Source of the DNA: an uncultured Sphingobacteriales bacterium
Lineage (GTDB): Bacteria > Bacteroidota > Bacteroidia > Chitinophagales > Chitinophagaceae
Direction: 5' to 3'
NCBI GenBank assembly: GCA_946887085.1
Contig: CAMPKG010000010.1
Span: forward strand, 1-22,628
Length of the DNA stretch: 22,628 nucleotides
Of this stretch, positions 1 to 8,033 are shown piece by piece. The notes under the pieces were generated by a model. The model saw nothing but the letters and a program-made list of their open reading frames with translations. It did no database searches and was not told the origin of the DNA. The translations under genes and the position numbers were made by a program. The stretch's first letter is position 1, and each line of letters opens with the position of its first letter.

Positions 1-395
1 GCTGCTTTTAAATTCTCCCCGAACCGGACATTTACCAATGCCCAATGGAGATAAATGCCTGCCTTACACAACCGATACCATGGAGATTTGCCATTGCCCT
101 TGTTCAACAGGGCAAGTCTTTCGTCCATGTGCGAACGCCTTTGCTCAAGATCGGCCGGGTCGCCGTTAAACAGCAATAGCATGCAATCTTCGTAGTCTGC
201 TATATATATGGGCATCAGGTTGTAAGGGTCGGCAATTATTGCTTTGCGGATCTCAGTGTTGCCTTCTTCAAGATGCAGGGCAGTGTATTGTTTATACGCA
301 TTCCTGCTATGCTCGTCGTAAGAGAACCTGTAATCAGCTGCAAAACAATCGGGAATAAGAAATCCCATGAAGAAAATGTAGAGCAATATCCGCAT
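1..395 (-). CDS. Secreted protein of unknown function, N-terminal part
   Basis: An open frame runs on the minus strand from an ATG at 393-395 to the window edge without a stop, giving 131 codons. The protein begins MRILLYIFFMGFLIPDCFAA, a clear Sec signal peptide with likely cleavage after CFA. The mature part is hydrophilic and mostly helical in character, with motifs such as SYDEHSRNAYKQY, ADPYNLMPIYIADYEDC and WYRLCKAGIYLHWALVNVRFG. These aromatic-rich helices at regular spacing recall TPR-like periplasmic proteins of Bacteroidota, but I do not recognise a named family. The C-terminus lies outside the window. The frame is preferred over the overlapping one at 236-472 because it has a signal peptide, stays open to the edge and has plausible composition. 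The gene is certain enough; the function is unknown. Confidence 0.75.
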   Translation of the reverse strand, partial: MRILLYIFFMGFLIPDCFAADYRFSYDEHSRNAYKQYTALHLEEGNTEIRKAIIADPYNLMPIYIADYEDCMLLLFNGDPADLEQRRSHMDERLALLNKGNGKSPWYRLCKAGIYLHWALVNVRFGENLKA

Positions 396-541
396 GCCGG
401 ATAAAAATACGGATCGCAGATACAACGACCATAAATATTTGTATGAGATTTTATAACAAAGCGTAAATGCAAGATACAGGGGAATATCGGGCCGTAGTTT
501 GTCTGTTAACTATTGCTCTGATCCACTTCAATTAAAATACT

Positions 542-572
542 TTGGACAAAAAGCATCTCTGTTGTATTTTTG
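542..572 (+). promoter_or_regulatory. Bacteroidota-type promoter of the EGF-like lipoprotein
   Basis: TTG at 542-544 is followed after exactly 20 nt by TATTTTTG at 565-572. This matches the Bacteroidota vegetative consensus (TTG at -33, TAnnTTTG at -7, 19-21 nt apart). Transcription would begin near 578, leaving a leader of about 37 nt before the ATG at 617. Confidence 0.7.
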
Positions 573-616
573 GCACAGCATTTGAAAATTATCTCTAAAA
601 TCAAATTAACCATCTT

Positions 617-1120
617 ATGAAATCGATCCGTAACATTGCTTTGTCTGCTTTGCTGACCTTTAGTGCTTTTACAGCCGTTGTTTACACCTCTTGTAATAAA
701 GATGAGTGTAAAGATGTAGTTTGCCAGAACGGGGGCACCTGTGCCGATGGCATCTGTACATGCGCTGCCGGCTATGAAGGTACCCGCTGCGAAATAGCTT
801 CAGCTACAAAATTTCTTGGTAACTATGATGTTTCCGAGCAGTGCTCAATTAGTGGCAACGTAGGTCCTTACTCTGCAACTATTTCCCAGTCGAGCACCAG
901 CGCAGTGACTATCTTGTTGCAAAACTTTGGTGACTTCCAGGCTACAATCACAGTAAGTGGTACTGTAAACGGGAATACGCTCACTATTCCTCAGCAAACT
1001 GTAAGCGGATACACTGTTTCCGGTTCAGGCACGTACAACAATGGCGTGATCTCTATTCCGTATACGGTTTCAGGCGTAGTCAACTCGGAATCATGCACAG
1101 CAACCTGGACGAAAAAATAA
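617..1120 (+). CDS. EGF-like domain lipoprotein
   Basis: This 167-aa protein has a lipoprotein-type signal peptide with the acceptor Cys at residue 26 (VVYTSC, an imperfect lipobox). A single EGF-like module follows, with six cysteines at 31, 36, 42, 47, 49 and 58 and the typical NGGTC...GYEGTRC pattern. Residues 65-167 are a Thr/Ser/Gly-rich beta-strand region (repeated TVSG and TISQ stretches) ending in ATWTKK; this resembles the lipocalin-like beta domains found in many small Bacteroidota lipoproteins, but the family is not certain. It is probably anchored in the outer membrane, facing the periplasm or the surface. It stands alone, with a good promoter upstream and a hairpin terminator downstream. 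Binding partner and role cannot be read from the sequence. Confidence 0.85.
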   Translation: MKSIRNIALSALLTFSAFTAVVYTSCNKDECKDVVCQNGGTCADGICTCAAGYEGTRCEIASATKFLGNYDVSEQCSISGNVGPYSATISQSSTSAVTILLQNFGDFQATITVSGTVNGNTLTIPQQTVSGYTVSGSGTYNNGVISIPYTVSGVVNSESCTATWTKK

Positions 1121-1157
1121 GGGTAGTTTTCCCCAGTGTAATAAAATAGTGAAAAAT

Positions 1158-1190
1158 AAAAAGGACGGCAATGCCGCCCTTTTTATTTTT
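1158..1190. terminator. Bidirectional terminator between convergent lipoprotein genes
   Basis: The hairpin AAAAAGGaCGGC-AAT-GCCGcCCTTTTT lies between two convergent genes. On the plus strand one A-C mismatch interrupts the stem; on the minus strand the same position is a G-U wobble, so the structure is better for the minus-strand gene. T-rich tracts flank both sides. Confidence 0.8.
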
Positions 1191-1208
1191 ATTCGGAACT
1201 AGCAGGTA

Positions 1209-1649
1209 TTACTTGCCTTTCCTATTAGTTACGTCGGTATTCTGCTGGCTTTGCTGCGTGCTTTTCCTATTCGTCACGTCAGTATTCTGCTGGTTTTGCT
1301 GTGTGCTCTTGCGGTCACTAACGCTACCTGTGCTAGGAGCCGTGGTAGTGCTGCTAGAAACAGAAGCTTTGCCATCAGATTTAGGCTTCACGGTTGTAGT
1401 CCTTGTCGTAGTAGTTTTAGTGGTCACGCTACCACCGCCTTTCATTGCAGCAATAATAGAGTCCGCTTTTATTTGCGCGAGCGCATTGATCAGCGAGTCA
1501 TTCTGCCTCATCATTTCCAGCCTTATTTCTTCTACCCTGGCGTTTACCATTGAGTCAACGCTTGAAGAGTCCTCTGTTTGTGTTTCTGTAGTGCACGAGG
1601 CCATTGAAATAAGTCCGCCTGCGATCAATAAGAGTGCTTGTTTTTTCAT
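1209..1649 (-). CDS. Small Thr/Ser/Gln/Asn-rich lipoprotein with a 15-residue tandem repeat
   Basis: A 146-aa protein with a lipoprotein signal peptide (MKKQALLLIAGGLISMASC, acceptor Cys19). Residues 30-70 look like an amphipathic helix (SMVNARVEEIRLEMMRQNDS, then INALAQIKADSII). The rest is low-complexity: a Lys/Thr stretch (TTKTTTTRTTTVKPK), a Ser/Thr stretch, then two copies of RKSTQQ(N/S)QQNTDVTN followed by RKGK. The tail is basic and probably disordered, which would suit binding to peptidoglycan or another anionic partner, but that is a guess. A TATTTTTG element lies 20 nt upstream of the start. No family is recognised. The large plus-strand frames over the same DNA are treated as shadows because this one has a signal peptide, lipobox, promoter and terminator. 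Confidence 0.8.
   Translation of the reverse strand: MKKQALLLIAGGLISMASCTTETQTEDSSSVDSMVNARVEEIRLEMMRQNDSLINALAQIKADSIIAAMKGGGSVTTKTTTTRTTTVKPKSDGKASVSSSTTTAPSTGSVSDRKSTQQNQQNTDVTNRKSTQQSQQNTDVTNRKGK
1218..1311 (-). repeat. Tandem 45-bp coding repeat, about two units
   Basis: The stretch starting at TTTCCTATTAG near 1218 recurs 45 bp later near 1263 (TTTCCTATTCG), with scattered substitutions that are mostly silent. It encodes the 15-residue repeat at the C-terminus of the lipoprotein. A 45-bp period keeps the frame. Confidence 0.75.
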
Positions 1650-1669
1650 CCGTTTTTGATTTTATGGTG

Positions 1670-1677
1670 CAAAAATA
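1670..1677 (-). promoter_or_regulatory. -7 promoter element of the repeat lipoprotein
   Basis: TATTTTTG on the minus strand fits TAnnTTTG and ends 20 nt before the ATG at 1649. No clear TTG sits at the expected -33 distance. Confidence 0.5.
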
Positions 1678-1715
1678 TTGTAGTTTGGAATATAAATGTA
1701 AAGAAATACAATAAT

Positions 1716-3152
1716 TTAGGTAACCACGTCAAGATCCTTAAACTCAGAAGCCATATTGTCTTTATACTCGGAATTTTCAAGCGGAAGGATGATCTTAAAT
1801 GTACTGCCCTCGCCTACAACGGTTTCTACCATGATGTCGCCTTTGTGAAGCTCGATGATGCGCTTGGAAAGCGCTAATCCCAGGCCCGATCCGTAAATGA
1901 GATTGTCCTGTTTATACCCGCGGAAAAAAGGTTGAAAAATTTGCTCAAGATCGTCCGGAGCAATACCAGGCCCCTTATCCCTGACGGTTACCAGCACTTT
2001 TCTGCTTGCAAAACTCAGTGTTACCCTTGCTACCTTATCCGTGGAGAACTTGCATGCATTATGTACAATGTTTTTGATGGCGCTATAAAGAAGCGGCATG
2101 TTACCATAAACAAGGCAATCAGTCTCATTATCGGGAAATTCCTCAAACGACAACTCCACATCATACAGCTTACTTATCTTTTTCATCTCTGTCGGCAGTC
2201 CCATCAGCAACTCATCAATGCGCACCGAAGAGAGCTCGATACCTGCTGTGGACCCGCTTGCCTTGGCAATTTCCAGGAGACTTTTCACCAGCAGCTGCAG
2301 TCTCCTGGAATCATCTTTTATCGACTTGATGATCTTTTTGTATTCCTCATTTGTCCTTTCGCGGTGAAGCGCGACATCAAGCTGGCTCGTGATGGCCGTT
2401 AATGGCGTCGACAACTCGTGAGAGGCATTGGCGATAAACCGACGTTGCGCATCGAAGGCAACCCGCAACCTGTCCAGCAGGTTATTGATCGTAACACCCA
2501 ATTGCTGCAGTTCATCGCGCCCGCTACCGGTATCCAGCCGCTGCAAAAAATTCTCCGAGGTAATACGGTTGATGCGATTGGTCAGGCTGCTGATAGAACC
2601 CACCAGGCCCAGCGAGAAGATGTAGCCTGTAATGATGACAATACAAATACTGCCCACAAAACACACGGCAAGTATGGTGCGCAGCTTGGTTTGCCATTCT
2701 ACCCTGTCGTTGTCATACGACGCGACAATAACAGTATAGCTTTTTTTGCTTGTGTTGTCCGTATAATAAATAGCCACAGCATCCCGGCCATCCCAACCGA
2801 AAAAATACCGTTTGTAACGCTTGGCATTCTCAAGCACTGAATTGTTTATGACAAGCGGGAGCGCATCAGGATCCCGATAAGTAAAAAACAGGGTATTCCT
2901 GTCAGTGTATACGTTAATGCTCTTACGGAATAAGGAACTATGTCCCGACTCATTGATCTTCTTAACGTCCTCAACGTTGAATTGTGTTGAGGCGAGGAGC
3001 AAGGCTGTACTGTAGGCTTTGTTATACAAACGCTCCTTAAATTGCACCTCGCGGTTTTGGGCAGAGTAGAAATAAATTGCCCAACACAGTAGTAACATGA
3101 TGATCGTTACTATAAGCGTATAAACCAGTGTGATCCTGTACTTTATCTGCAT
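1716..3152 (-). CDS. Membrane sensor histidine kinase (HAMP-HisKA-HATPase)
   Basis: This 478-aa protein has two membrane helices (about residues 8-29 and 159-181) enclosing a periplasmic sensor domain of about 130 residues, a HAMP linker (182-235), a HisKA domain with the phospho-acceptor His245 in FIANASHELSTPLTAI, and an ATPase domain. The N box (NIVHNACKF, Asn365), G1 box (DKGPGIAPDD) and G2 box (GSGLGLALSKRI) are all intact, so it should be an active kinase. Its ATG shares one base with the stop codon of the response regulator upstream (TAATG), which indicates translational coupling and a cognate pair. The layout matches the CusS/ArlS-like class of OmpR-partner kinases; the periplasmic domain gives no clue to the signal. 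No target gene can be assigned from the neighbourhood. Confidence 0.95.
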   Translation of the reverse strand: MQIKYRITLVYTLIVTIIMLLLCWAIYFYSAQNREVQFKERLYNKAYSTALLLASTQFNVEDVKKINESGHSSLFRKSINVYTDRNTLFFTYRDPDALPLVINNSVLENAKRYKRYFFGWDGRDAVAIYYTDNTSKKSYTVIVASYDNDRVEWQTKLRTILAVCFVGSICIVIITGYIFSLGLVGSISSLTNRINRITSENFLQRLDTGSGRDELQQLGVTINNLLDRLRVAFDAQRRFIANASHELSTPLTAITSQLDVALHRERTNEEYKKIIKSIKDDSRRLQLLVKSLLEIAKASGSTAGIELSSVRIDELLMGLPTEMKKISKLYDVELSFEEFPDNETDCLVYGNMPLLYSAIKNIVHNACKFSTDKVARVTLSFASRKVLVTVRDKGPGIAPDDLEQIFQPFFRGYKQDNLIYGSGLGLALSKRIIELHKGDIMVETVVGEGSTFKIILPLENSEYKDNMASEFKDLDVVT

Positions 3153-3847
3153 TAATCCGTGTCTGACTTAAGTATATACCCCATTCCAACCTGTGTGTGT
3201 ATCAGCTTGGGAGAAAAATCCTTATCGATCTTTTTCCTTAAAAAATTGACGTAGACATCTATAACATTAGTCTGGGTGTCAAAATCAATATCCCACACGT
3301 CCTTGGCTATGTCTGCACGTGACACCACTTTCCCTTTTTTACGTAACAGGTATTCCAGCAACTGAAATTCTTTGGCGGTCAACGATATCTTCTTGTCGTT
3401 TCGTTTCACTTCTTTGCTGTCAACGTTCATTTCGAGATCTGCCAGCTTCAGCACGCGTTCATCGTTTTGCACGCCTTTGATATCTGCACGTCTCAGCAAG
3501 GCCTTGATGCGTGCCACAAGTTCCCTGAATTCGAACGGTTTTGCTATGTAGTCGTCAGCCCCCACTTCAAACCCCTCTATCTTATTCTCCGTAAAGTCCA
3601 TGGCTGTGAGCATGAGGATGGGTATATGAGGGTCCTTATACCGGATGACGCGGCACAATTCGTAACCGTTCATTATCGGCAGGTTAATGTCCAGGATGAT
3701 AAGATCGAAAGAACCCGAATAGTAAAGATCTTTGCCCTCCATGCCATTATAAGCGATAACCACATTAAAATTATATTCTCCCAGGCCGGCCTGAATGGTC
3801 TCCGCGATCTTTTTTTCGTCTTCGACAAGCAAAATGTTATATTTCAT
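3152..3847 (-). CDS. OmpR/PhoB-family response regulator
   Basis: A 231-aa transcription factor. The receiver domain (about 1-120) holds the acidic pair EDE at 9-11, phospho-acceptor Asp53 in LIILDINLP, Thr81 in MLTA and Lys103 in IAKPF, the full set needed for phosphorylation. The C-terminal winged helix (about 133-229) has the usual features: LTAKEFQLLEYLLRKKGKVV, the recognition-helix region NVIDVYVNFLRKKID, and the wing IHTQVGMGYIL. It is the first gene of a two-gene operon with the kinase that follows. It most resembles the RprY/ArlR type widespread in Bacteroidota; the regulon cannot be inferred. Confidence 0.95.
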   Translation of the reverse strand: MKYNILLVEDEKKIAETIQAGLGEYNFNVVIAYNGMEGKDLYYSGSFDLIILDINLPIMNGYELCRVIRYKDPHIPILMLTAMDFTENKIEGFEVGADDYIAKPFEFRELVARIKALLRRADIKGVQNDERVLKLADLEMNVDSKEVKRNDKKISLTAKEFQLLEYLLRKKGKVVSRADIAKDVWDIDFDTQTNVIDVYVNFLRKKIDKDFSPKLIHTQVGMGYILKSDTD

Positions 3848-4056
3848 TTCCGAGGTTTAATTTAAAAAGCAAAGGCTGTGGCGAAATATTTTGAATGTAT
3901 CCTAATATACCAATTGAACCCCTGCTATTTATCAAAACTCATGCTTATCATCGATTAAAATTACATTAAAACGGCGGGAAAACCATTGGAAAATAACCTC
4001 CATCCTGGTTGTTGTTGCTCATTTAAAGAATAGCGCATCAAACATCCCGTCGAAAA

Positions 4057-4088
4057 CGAAAAAAGCTCCTCGATTGAGAAGCTTTTTT
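4057..4088 (-). terminator. Terminator of tRNA-Asp
   Basis: A hairpin with arms AAAAAGCT-x-CTC and GAG-x-AGCTTTTT and loop GATT begins just past the 3' end of the tRNA. Read on the minus strand, the odd position is a U-G wobble and a run of six T follows, so it terminates the tRNA transcript. Confidence 0.75.
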
Positions 4089-4089
4089 G

Positions 4090-4163
4090 CGGACCGGACG
4101 GGACTCGAACCCGCGACCTCCGCCGTGACAGGGCGGCATTCTAACCAACTGAACTACCGATCC
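4090..4163 (-). tRNA. tRNA-Asp (GTC)
   Basis: The minus strand folds into a 74-nt cloverleaf. The acceptor stem is GGATCGG/CCGGTCC with one T-G pair and discriminator G. The D arm contains AGTTGGTTAGAA. The anticodon stem CCGCC/GGCGG carries loop CTGTCAC with anticodon GTC. The T arm is GCGGG-TTCGAGT-CCCGT. The 3' CCA is not encoded (the DNA continues CAAAAAAG), so it must be added after transcription. Confidence 0.97.
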
Positions 4164-4182
4164 GTATTCCATGTTGGGGCTG

Positions 4183-4215
4183 CAAAGATACGTTCAATTT
4201 CTCCAATTCTGCAAA
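4183..4215 (-). promoter_or_regulatory. Promoter of tRNA-Asp
   Basis: On the minus strand TTTG (4212-4215) and TATCTTTG (4183-4190) are 21 nt apart, an exact fit to the Bacteroidota consensus. The -7 element ends about 20 nt before the tRNA 5' end. Confidence 0.65.
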
Positions 4216-4241
4216 TCTTCTTTTAAAAAAATCCAAAGCTT

Positions 4242-4249
4242 TACATTTG
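4242..4249 (+). promoter_or_regulatory. -7 promoter element of accA
   Basis: TACATTTG matches TAnnTTTG. Its position also decides the accA start: the more upstream ATG at 4247 lies inside this element and cannot be in the transcript, whereas the ATG at 4268 is 18 nt downstream. No strong TTG is seen at -33. Confidence 0.6.
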
Positions 4250-4267
4250 TATTCGCAAACTACTTCT

Positions 4268-5242
4268 ATGCAGTTTTTAGATTTCGAGAAACCACTTGAA
4301 GATCTGTACGCGCAGATCAACAAGCTGAAAGAGATGTCGGCAAAGAACCAGGTGGATGTAACCACCACGATAAGAGAACTGGAAGCCTCTATTGAAAAAA
4401 CGAGATCACAGATATATACCAATTTAACACCATGGCAAAGGGTTCAGCTTAGCCGCCATCCCGAAAGGCCCTATACGCTTTATTATATCGAAAAGATATT
4501 CAGCAATTTTACTGAACTGTACGGCGATCGCCAGGTAAAGGACGATAAAGCCATGGTAGGTGGCATGGCTGAGCTCGATGGGATGCCCGTAATGGTAATG
4601 GGCCAGCAGAAAGGCATCAACACCAAAATGAGGCAAATGCGCAATTTTGGCATGGCCAACCCGGAAGGGTATCGTAAGGCCCTGCGATTAATGAAACTTG
4701 CCGAAAAGTTCAACCGGCCGATCATTACGCTTATTGACACCCCCGGTGCATACCCAGGCCTTGAGGCTGAAGAGCGCGGACAGGGCGAAGCAATTGCGCG
4801 CAACCTGTTTGAAATGGTGAACCTGAAAGTGCCGGTAATCTGCGTGATCATTGGCGAAGGCGCTTCAGGCGGTGCTCTGGGCATTGGCATCGGCGATAAG
4901 GTGGTGATGCTCGAAAACACCTGGTATACGGTTATTTCACCTGAATCCTGCTCGTCAATACTCTGGCGTAGCTGGAACTTTAAAGAGAAAGCGGCTTCAG
5001 AATTAAAGCTTACATCAGAAGACATGAGCCGTTTTGGCCTTGTGGACGACGTGGTGCCGGAACCTTTGGGCGGCGCTCATGCTGCGCCCGAGGAGATGGC
5101 TGATACCCTGAAGAGCTACCTTGTAAAAACATTGGGTGAGTTGAACAAACTGCACCCCGAAACCCGTGTCGACCAACGTATTGAGAAGTTTAGCAAAATG
5201 GGCTTTTATGAAGAGGTCAATCAAAGCATAGTCAACAATTAA
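4268..5242 (+). CDS. accA: Acetyl-CoA carboxylase carboxyltransferase subunit alpha
   Basis: AccA pairs with AccD to move the carboxyl group from biotin on AccB to acetyl-CoA, giving malonyl-CoA, the committed step of fatty-acid synthesis. The 324-aa protein is close to the usual family length. An N-terminal helical region (1-50) leads into the crotonase-like core with [34 protein letters not shown], the glycine-rich [15 protein letters not shown] (197-210) that forms the oxyanion site, and [15 protein letters not shown]. The start at 4268 (MQFLDFEKP) is chosen over 4247 because it matches the family N-terminus and because the upstream ATG overlaps the -7 element. dapA follows after 20 nt on the same strand, so the two may be co-transcribed. 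Confidence 0.97.
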   Translation: MQFLDFEKPLEDLYAQINKLKEMSAKNQVDVTTTIRELEASIEKTRSQIYTNLTPWQRVQLSRHPERPYTLYYIEKIFSNFTELYGDRQVKDDKAMVGGMAELDGMPVMVMGQQKGINTKMRQMRNFGMANPEGYRKALRLMKLAEKFNRPIITLIDTPGAYPGLEAEERGQGEAIARNLFEMVNLKVPVICVIIGEGASGGALGIGIGDKVVMLENTWYTVISPESCSSILWRSWNFKEKAASELKLTSEDMSRFGLVDDVVPEPLGGAHAAPEEMADTLKSYLVKTLGELNKLHPETRVDQRIEKFSKMGFYEEVNQSIVNN

Positions 5243-5262
5243 TCATCCAGGTCAAGACCAAT

Positions 5263-6138
5263 ATGAATCAGTTTCGTGGCACAGGTGTCGCCCTCGTTAC
5301 ACCTTTCGACAATAGTGGCAAGATAGATTTCCCCGCCCTTGAGCGCGTGATAGAACAAGTAATAGCCGGTGGCGTCAACTACCTCGTGGCATTGGGCACT
5401 ACCGCCGAAACACCTACCCTTACCGACGAAGAGAAGCAGCAAGTGCTCAACTTCGTGATCGAAAAAAGCGCTAAACGCGTACCAATAGTATGCGGCATCG
5501 GCGGAAACAATACTGCGGAAGTCCTGCATAATATCGCTACCTATCCTCTTGACAGGATAGATGGTATCCTCAGCGTAGTTCCCTACTATAACAAGCCAAC
5601 ACAAGAAGGCATCTATCAGCATTTCAAAGCTATTGCATCTGCTACCACAAAGCCGATCATTCTATATAACGTACCAGGACGCACAGTAACCAATATGCTC
5701 CCCGCCACCTCGCTCCGACTGGCCAACGAGTTCAAACACATCGTTGCCATCAAAGAAGCCAGCGGCAACATGGTACAGTGCATGGAACTGGTGCAGGGTA
5801 AGCCCGATCATTTCGCCATTCTTTCAGGCGATGACGACCTGGTGCTGCCGCAGATAGCGATAGGCATGGAGGGTGTTATATCTGTTGCGGCCAACTGCTT
5901 TACCAAAGACTTCACAGTTATGGTGAACAGTGCGTTGGAAGGCAAATTCGACCAGGCCCGTAAACTGCATTATAAATTGCTGCATGGTATTCACCTGCTG
6001 TTTACAGAAGGCAACCCTGCCGGTGTCAAATGCGTGCTGAAACAGCAAGGCGTTTGTACTGAAGATCTGCGCCTGCCGATAGTACCGGTTAGCGATGGCA
6101 TCCGCCAAAAGATCGCAGAGTACCTGAAAAGCCTGTAA
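5263..6138 (+). CDS. dapA: 4-hydroxy-tetrahydrodipicolinate synthase
   Basis: DapA condenses pyruvate with aspartate semialdehyde, the first step of the lysine/diaminopimelate branch that feeds protein and peptidoglycan synthesis. The 291-aa protein is a full-length TIM barrel. Visible active-site residues are the GTTAE motif with Thr46/Thr47, Tyr135 and Arg140 in YNVPGRT, and the Schiff-base Lys164 in VAIKEASG. The tyrosine that reaches into the neighbouring subunit is present in VVPYYNKP. Lys164 with this motif set distinguishes it from most sugar-acid aldolases of the family, although members such as NanA share the fold. It follows accA by 20 nt with no terminator or promoter between them. 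Confidence 0.95.
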   Translation: MNQFRGTGVALVTPFDNSGKIDFPALERVIEQVIAGGVNYLVALGTTAETPTLTDEEKQQVLNFVIEKSAKRVPIVCGIGGNNTAEVLHNIATYPLDRIDGILSVVPYYNKPTQEGIYQHFKAIASATTKPIILYNVPGRTVTNMLPATSLRLANEFKHIVAIKEASGNMVQCMELVQGKPDHFAILSGDDDLVLPQIAIGMEGVISVAANCFTKDFTVMVNSALEGKFDQARKLHYKLLHGIHLLFTEGNPAGVKCVLKQQGVCTEDLRLPIVPVSDGIRQKIAEYLKSL

Positions 6139-6164
6139 TATTTCGATTAAATTCATATTATTCC

Positions 6165-6196
6165 TTGGGTTAATACCGGGGAATTATATACCTTTG
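6165..6196 (+). promoter_or_regulatory. Promoter of ahcY
   Basis: TTG (6165-6167) and TACCTTTG (6189-6196) are 21 nt apart, matching the Bacteroidota consensus. The leader before the ATG at 6233 would be about 30 nt, too short to hold a riboswitch. Confidence 0.7.
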
Positions 6197-6232
6197 CACC
6201 TCGCAAAAAACAATTAGCAAACTATAACTGTT

Positions 6233-7561
6233 ATGAGTACAATGACTCGTTCTGAAATTGACTTCAAACTTCCCTATAAAGTAGCAGATATCAGCCTGGC
6301 TGAGTGGGGACGCAAAGAGATCACGCTGGCTGAAGCTGAAATGCCGGGCCTGATGGCCATCCGCGCTGAATATGGCCCTCAACAGCCATTGAAAGGTGCG
6401 CGTATCGCAGGTTGCCTGCACATGACCATCCAGACTGCAGTGCTTATCGAAACACTGGTAGCGCTGGGCGCTGAGGTGCGTTGGAGCTCTTGCAACATCT
6501 TCTCTACACAAGACCATGCTGCTGCTGCTATCGCTGCCGCAGGTATCGGCGTTTTCGCATGGAAAGGCCAGACACAGGCAGAAGCTGACTGGTGCATCGA
6601 GCAGACACTGTTCTTCGGTGGCGCTGACCGCCCGCTGAACATGATCCTTGATGACGGTGGTGACCTGACCAACATCGTGTTCGACAACTACACAGAGCTG
6701 GTACAGCACATCAAAGGCCTGAGCGAAGAAACTACTACAGGTGTTCACCGTCTTTACGAGCGCATGCAGAAAGGTACATTGCCTATCCCTGCTATCAACG
6801 TGAACGACTCAGTTACCAAATCTAAATTCGACAACAAATACGGCTGCCAGGAATCACTGGTTGACGCTATCCGCCGCGCTACCGATGTAATGATGGCCGG
6901 TAAAGTAGCAGTTGTTGGCGGCTACGGCGATGTAGGTAAAGGTTCTGCACTGTCGCTGCGTGGCGCCGGTGTGCGTGTTATCGTTACCGAGATCGACCCG
7001 ATCTGTGCCCTGCAGGCTGCCATGGACGGCTTCGAAGTGAAGAAAATGGAAGATGCAGTGAAAGAAGCTGACATCATCGTTACTGCTTCGGGCTGCCGCG
7101 ATCTGATCACGGAAAAACACTTCCGCCTGATGAAGGACAAGGCTATCGTATGTAACATCGGCCACTTCGATATCGAAATAGATATGGCATGGCTGAACAG
7201 TACTTATGGCTCTACGAAAGATACGATTAAGCCACAGGTTGACTTGTATACCATAGATGGCAAACAAGTGATCGTATTGGCTGAAGGCCGCCTGGTGAAC
7301 CTGGGCTGCGCTATGGGCCACCCTTCATTTGTAATGTCCAACTCATTCTCTAACCAGACACTGGCGCAAATAGAGCTGTGGAACAACCACGCTAACTACG
7401 AGAACAAAGTATACGTTCTGCCTAAGGTTCTGGACGAGAAAGTTGCCCGTCTGCACCTTGCCAAAATTGGTGTGGTACTGGACGAATTGACGGATTCTCA
7501 GTCTGAATACCTCGGTATTCCAAAAGCTGGTCCGTTCAAAGCTGACCACTACCGTTATTAA
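6233..7561 (+). CDS. ahcY: Adenosylhomocysteinase
   Basis: This enzyme reversibly splits S-adenosylhomocysteine into adenosine and homocysteine with a tightly bound NAD, clearing the inhibitory by-product of methyltransferases. The 442-aa protein is full length. The substrate domain has [29 protein letters not shown] and LDDGGDLTN. Catalytic Lys196 and Asp200 lie in [12 protein letters not shown]. The Rossmann NAD motif is GGYGDVGKG (229-237), and the C-terminus is the typical KADHYRY that reaches into the neighbouring subunit's cofactor site. It has its own promoter and terminator and appears to be a single-gene unit. Codon choice is strongly biased (many CTG, GCT, ATC and TTC codons), as expected for a highly expressed gene. 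Confidence 0.98.
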   Translation: MSTMTRSEIDFKLPYKVADISLAEWGRKEITLAEAEMPGLMAIRAEYGPQQPLKGARIAGCLHMTIQTAVLIETLVALGAEVRWSSCNIFSTQDHAAAAIAAAGIGVFAWKGQTQAEADWCIEQTLFFGGADRPLNMILDDGGDLTNIVFDNYTELVQHIKGLSEETTTGVHRLYERMQKGTLPIPAINVNDSVTKSKFDNKYGCQESLVDAIRRATDVMMAGKVAVVGGYGDVGKGSALSLRGAGVRVIVTEIDPICALQAAMDGFEVKKMEDAVKEADIIVTASGCRDLITEKHFRLMKDKAIVCNIGHFDIEIDMAWLNSTYGSTKDTIKPQVDLYTIDGKQVIVLAEGRLVNLGCAMGHPSFVMSNSFSNQTLAQIELWNNHANYENKVYVLPKVLDEKVARLHLAKIGVVLDELTDSQSEYLGIPKAGPFKADHYRY

Positions 7562-7607
7562 TAGCCCCTCGAACCTCCCCATAGGGAAGTTAAGGGTTTC
7601 GATATTG

Positions 7608-7637
7608 AAGGCTTCCGAAAGGAGGCCTTTTCTTTTT
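7608..7637 (+). terminator. Terminator of ahcY
   Basis: The stem AAGGCtTCC / GGAgGCCTT with a stable GAAA tetraloop is followed by a T-rich tail (TTTTCTTTTT). It lies 46 nt downstream of the ahcY stop. Confidence 0.85.
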
Positions 7638-7639
7638 GA

Positions 7640-7684
7640 TCTGAACCCCGCCCCAACGACGTTCTGTCGGGCGGGCTCAGATTA
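7640..7684. repeat. GC-rich palindromic repeat, copy 1
   Basis: A 45-bp unit starting TCTGAACCCC and ending GGGCTCAGATTA, with CCCGCCC on one side and GGGCGGG on the other. It matches copy 2 (7869-7913) at 43 of 45 positions. A tail with GATTA-like words about every 9 bp follows (GATTA, GATTA, GATTG). It looks like a REP-type dispersed intergenic element. Confidence 0.7.
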
Positions 7685-7815
7685 AGCTGATTACTCTGAT
7701 TGCCCTACGTCTTGATTCCAATCCGGTCACTTCCCGTTTTGTTAGTTGCCGCATTCACTTTCGTATAAACAAAATTTCTCTTCATATAGATTTTGCAGGT
7801 GTTACAGCGAAATAA

Positions 7816-7865
7816 AATGTTAGTTTTTGTTAGGAAAACGCTGGTGTTTTTTCATTTCTAACATT
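7816..7865. repeat. Inverted repeat between the two palindromic repeats
   Basis: AATGTTAG at 7816-7823 is the exact reverse complement of CTAACATT at 7858-7865. Inside it a second small hairpin can form (AAAACG-CTGG-TGTTTT with a G-T pair). It could be a structured RNA segment or part of a non-autonomous element; no transcript is implied by a clear promoter. Confidence 0.4.
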
Positions 7866-7868
7866 CTG

Positions 7869-7913
7869 TCTGAACCCCGCCCGAACGACGTTCAGTCGGG
7901 CGGGCTCAGATTA
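7869..7913. repeat. GC-rich palindromic repeat, copy 2
   Basis: Second copy of the 45-bp unit, differing from copy 1 at two positions. Here the outer arms CTGA-a-CCCCGCCCGA / TCGGGCGGG-CTCAG pair with one small bulge, and the loop contains the inner palindrome GAAC-GAC-GTTC. The GATTA tail recurs at 7909, 7919 and 7928. Confidence 0.7.
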
Positions 7914-8033
7914 GAACTGATTAGGCCGATTAAACCCGCTTACATTTTTTGTGATCTTTCGGGTAGGTTGAAAATTCATCCTAACATCTGCAGCTGACTC
8001 CACATCCTCAAAGAACTTTATCGCTTATCCCGT

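Noticed and set aside
236..472. 78-aa minus-strand frame
   Set aside because: It overlaps the better frame 1-395, which has a signal peptide and stays open to the window edge.
1171..1659. 162-aa plus-strand frame opposite the repeat lipoprotein
   Set aside because: Antisense shadow of low-complexity coding DNA; it starts in the terminator, while the opposite frame has a lipobox and promoter element.
6139..6232. SAH riboswitch upstream of ahcY
   Set aside because: The predicted leader is about 30 nt and shows no SAH-riboswitch core; an ordinary promoter explains the region.
7640..7930. CRISPR array
   Set aside because: Only two copies 229 bp apart with unrelated DNA between; no cas genes.
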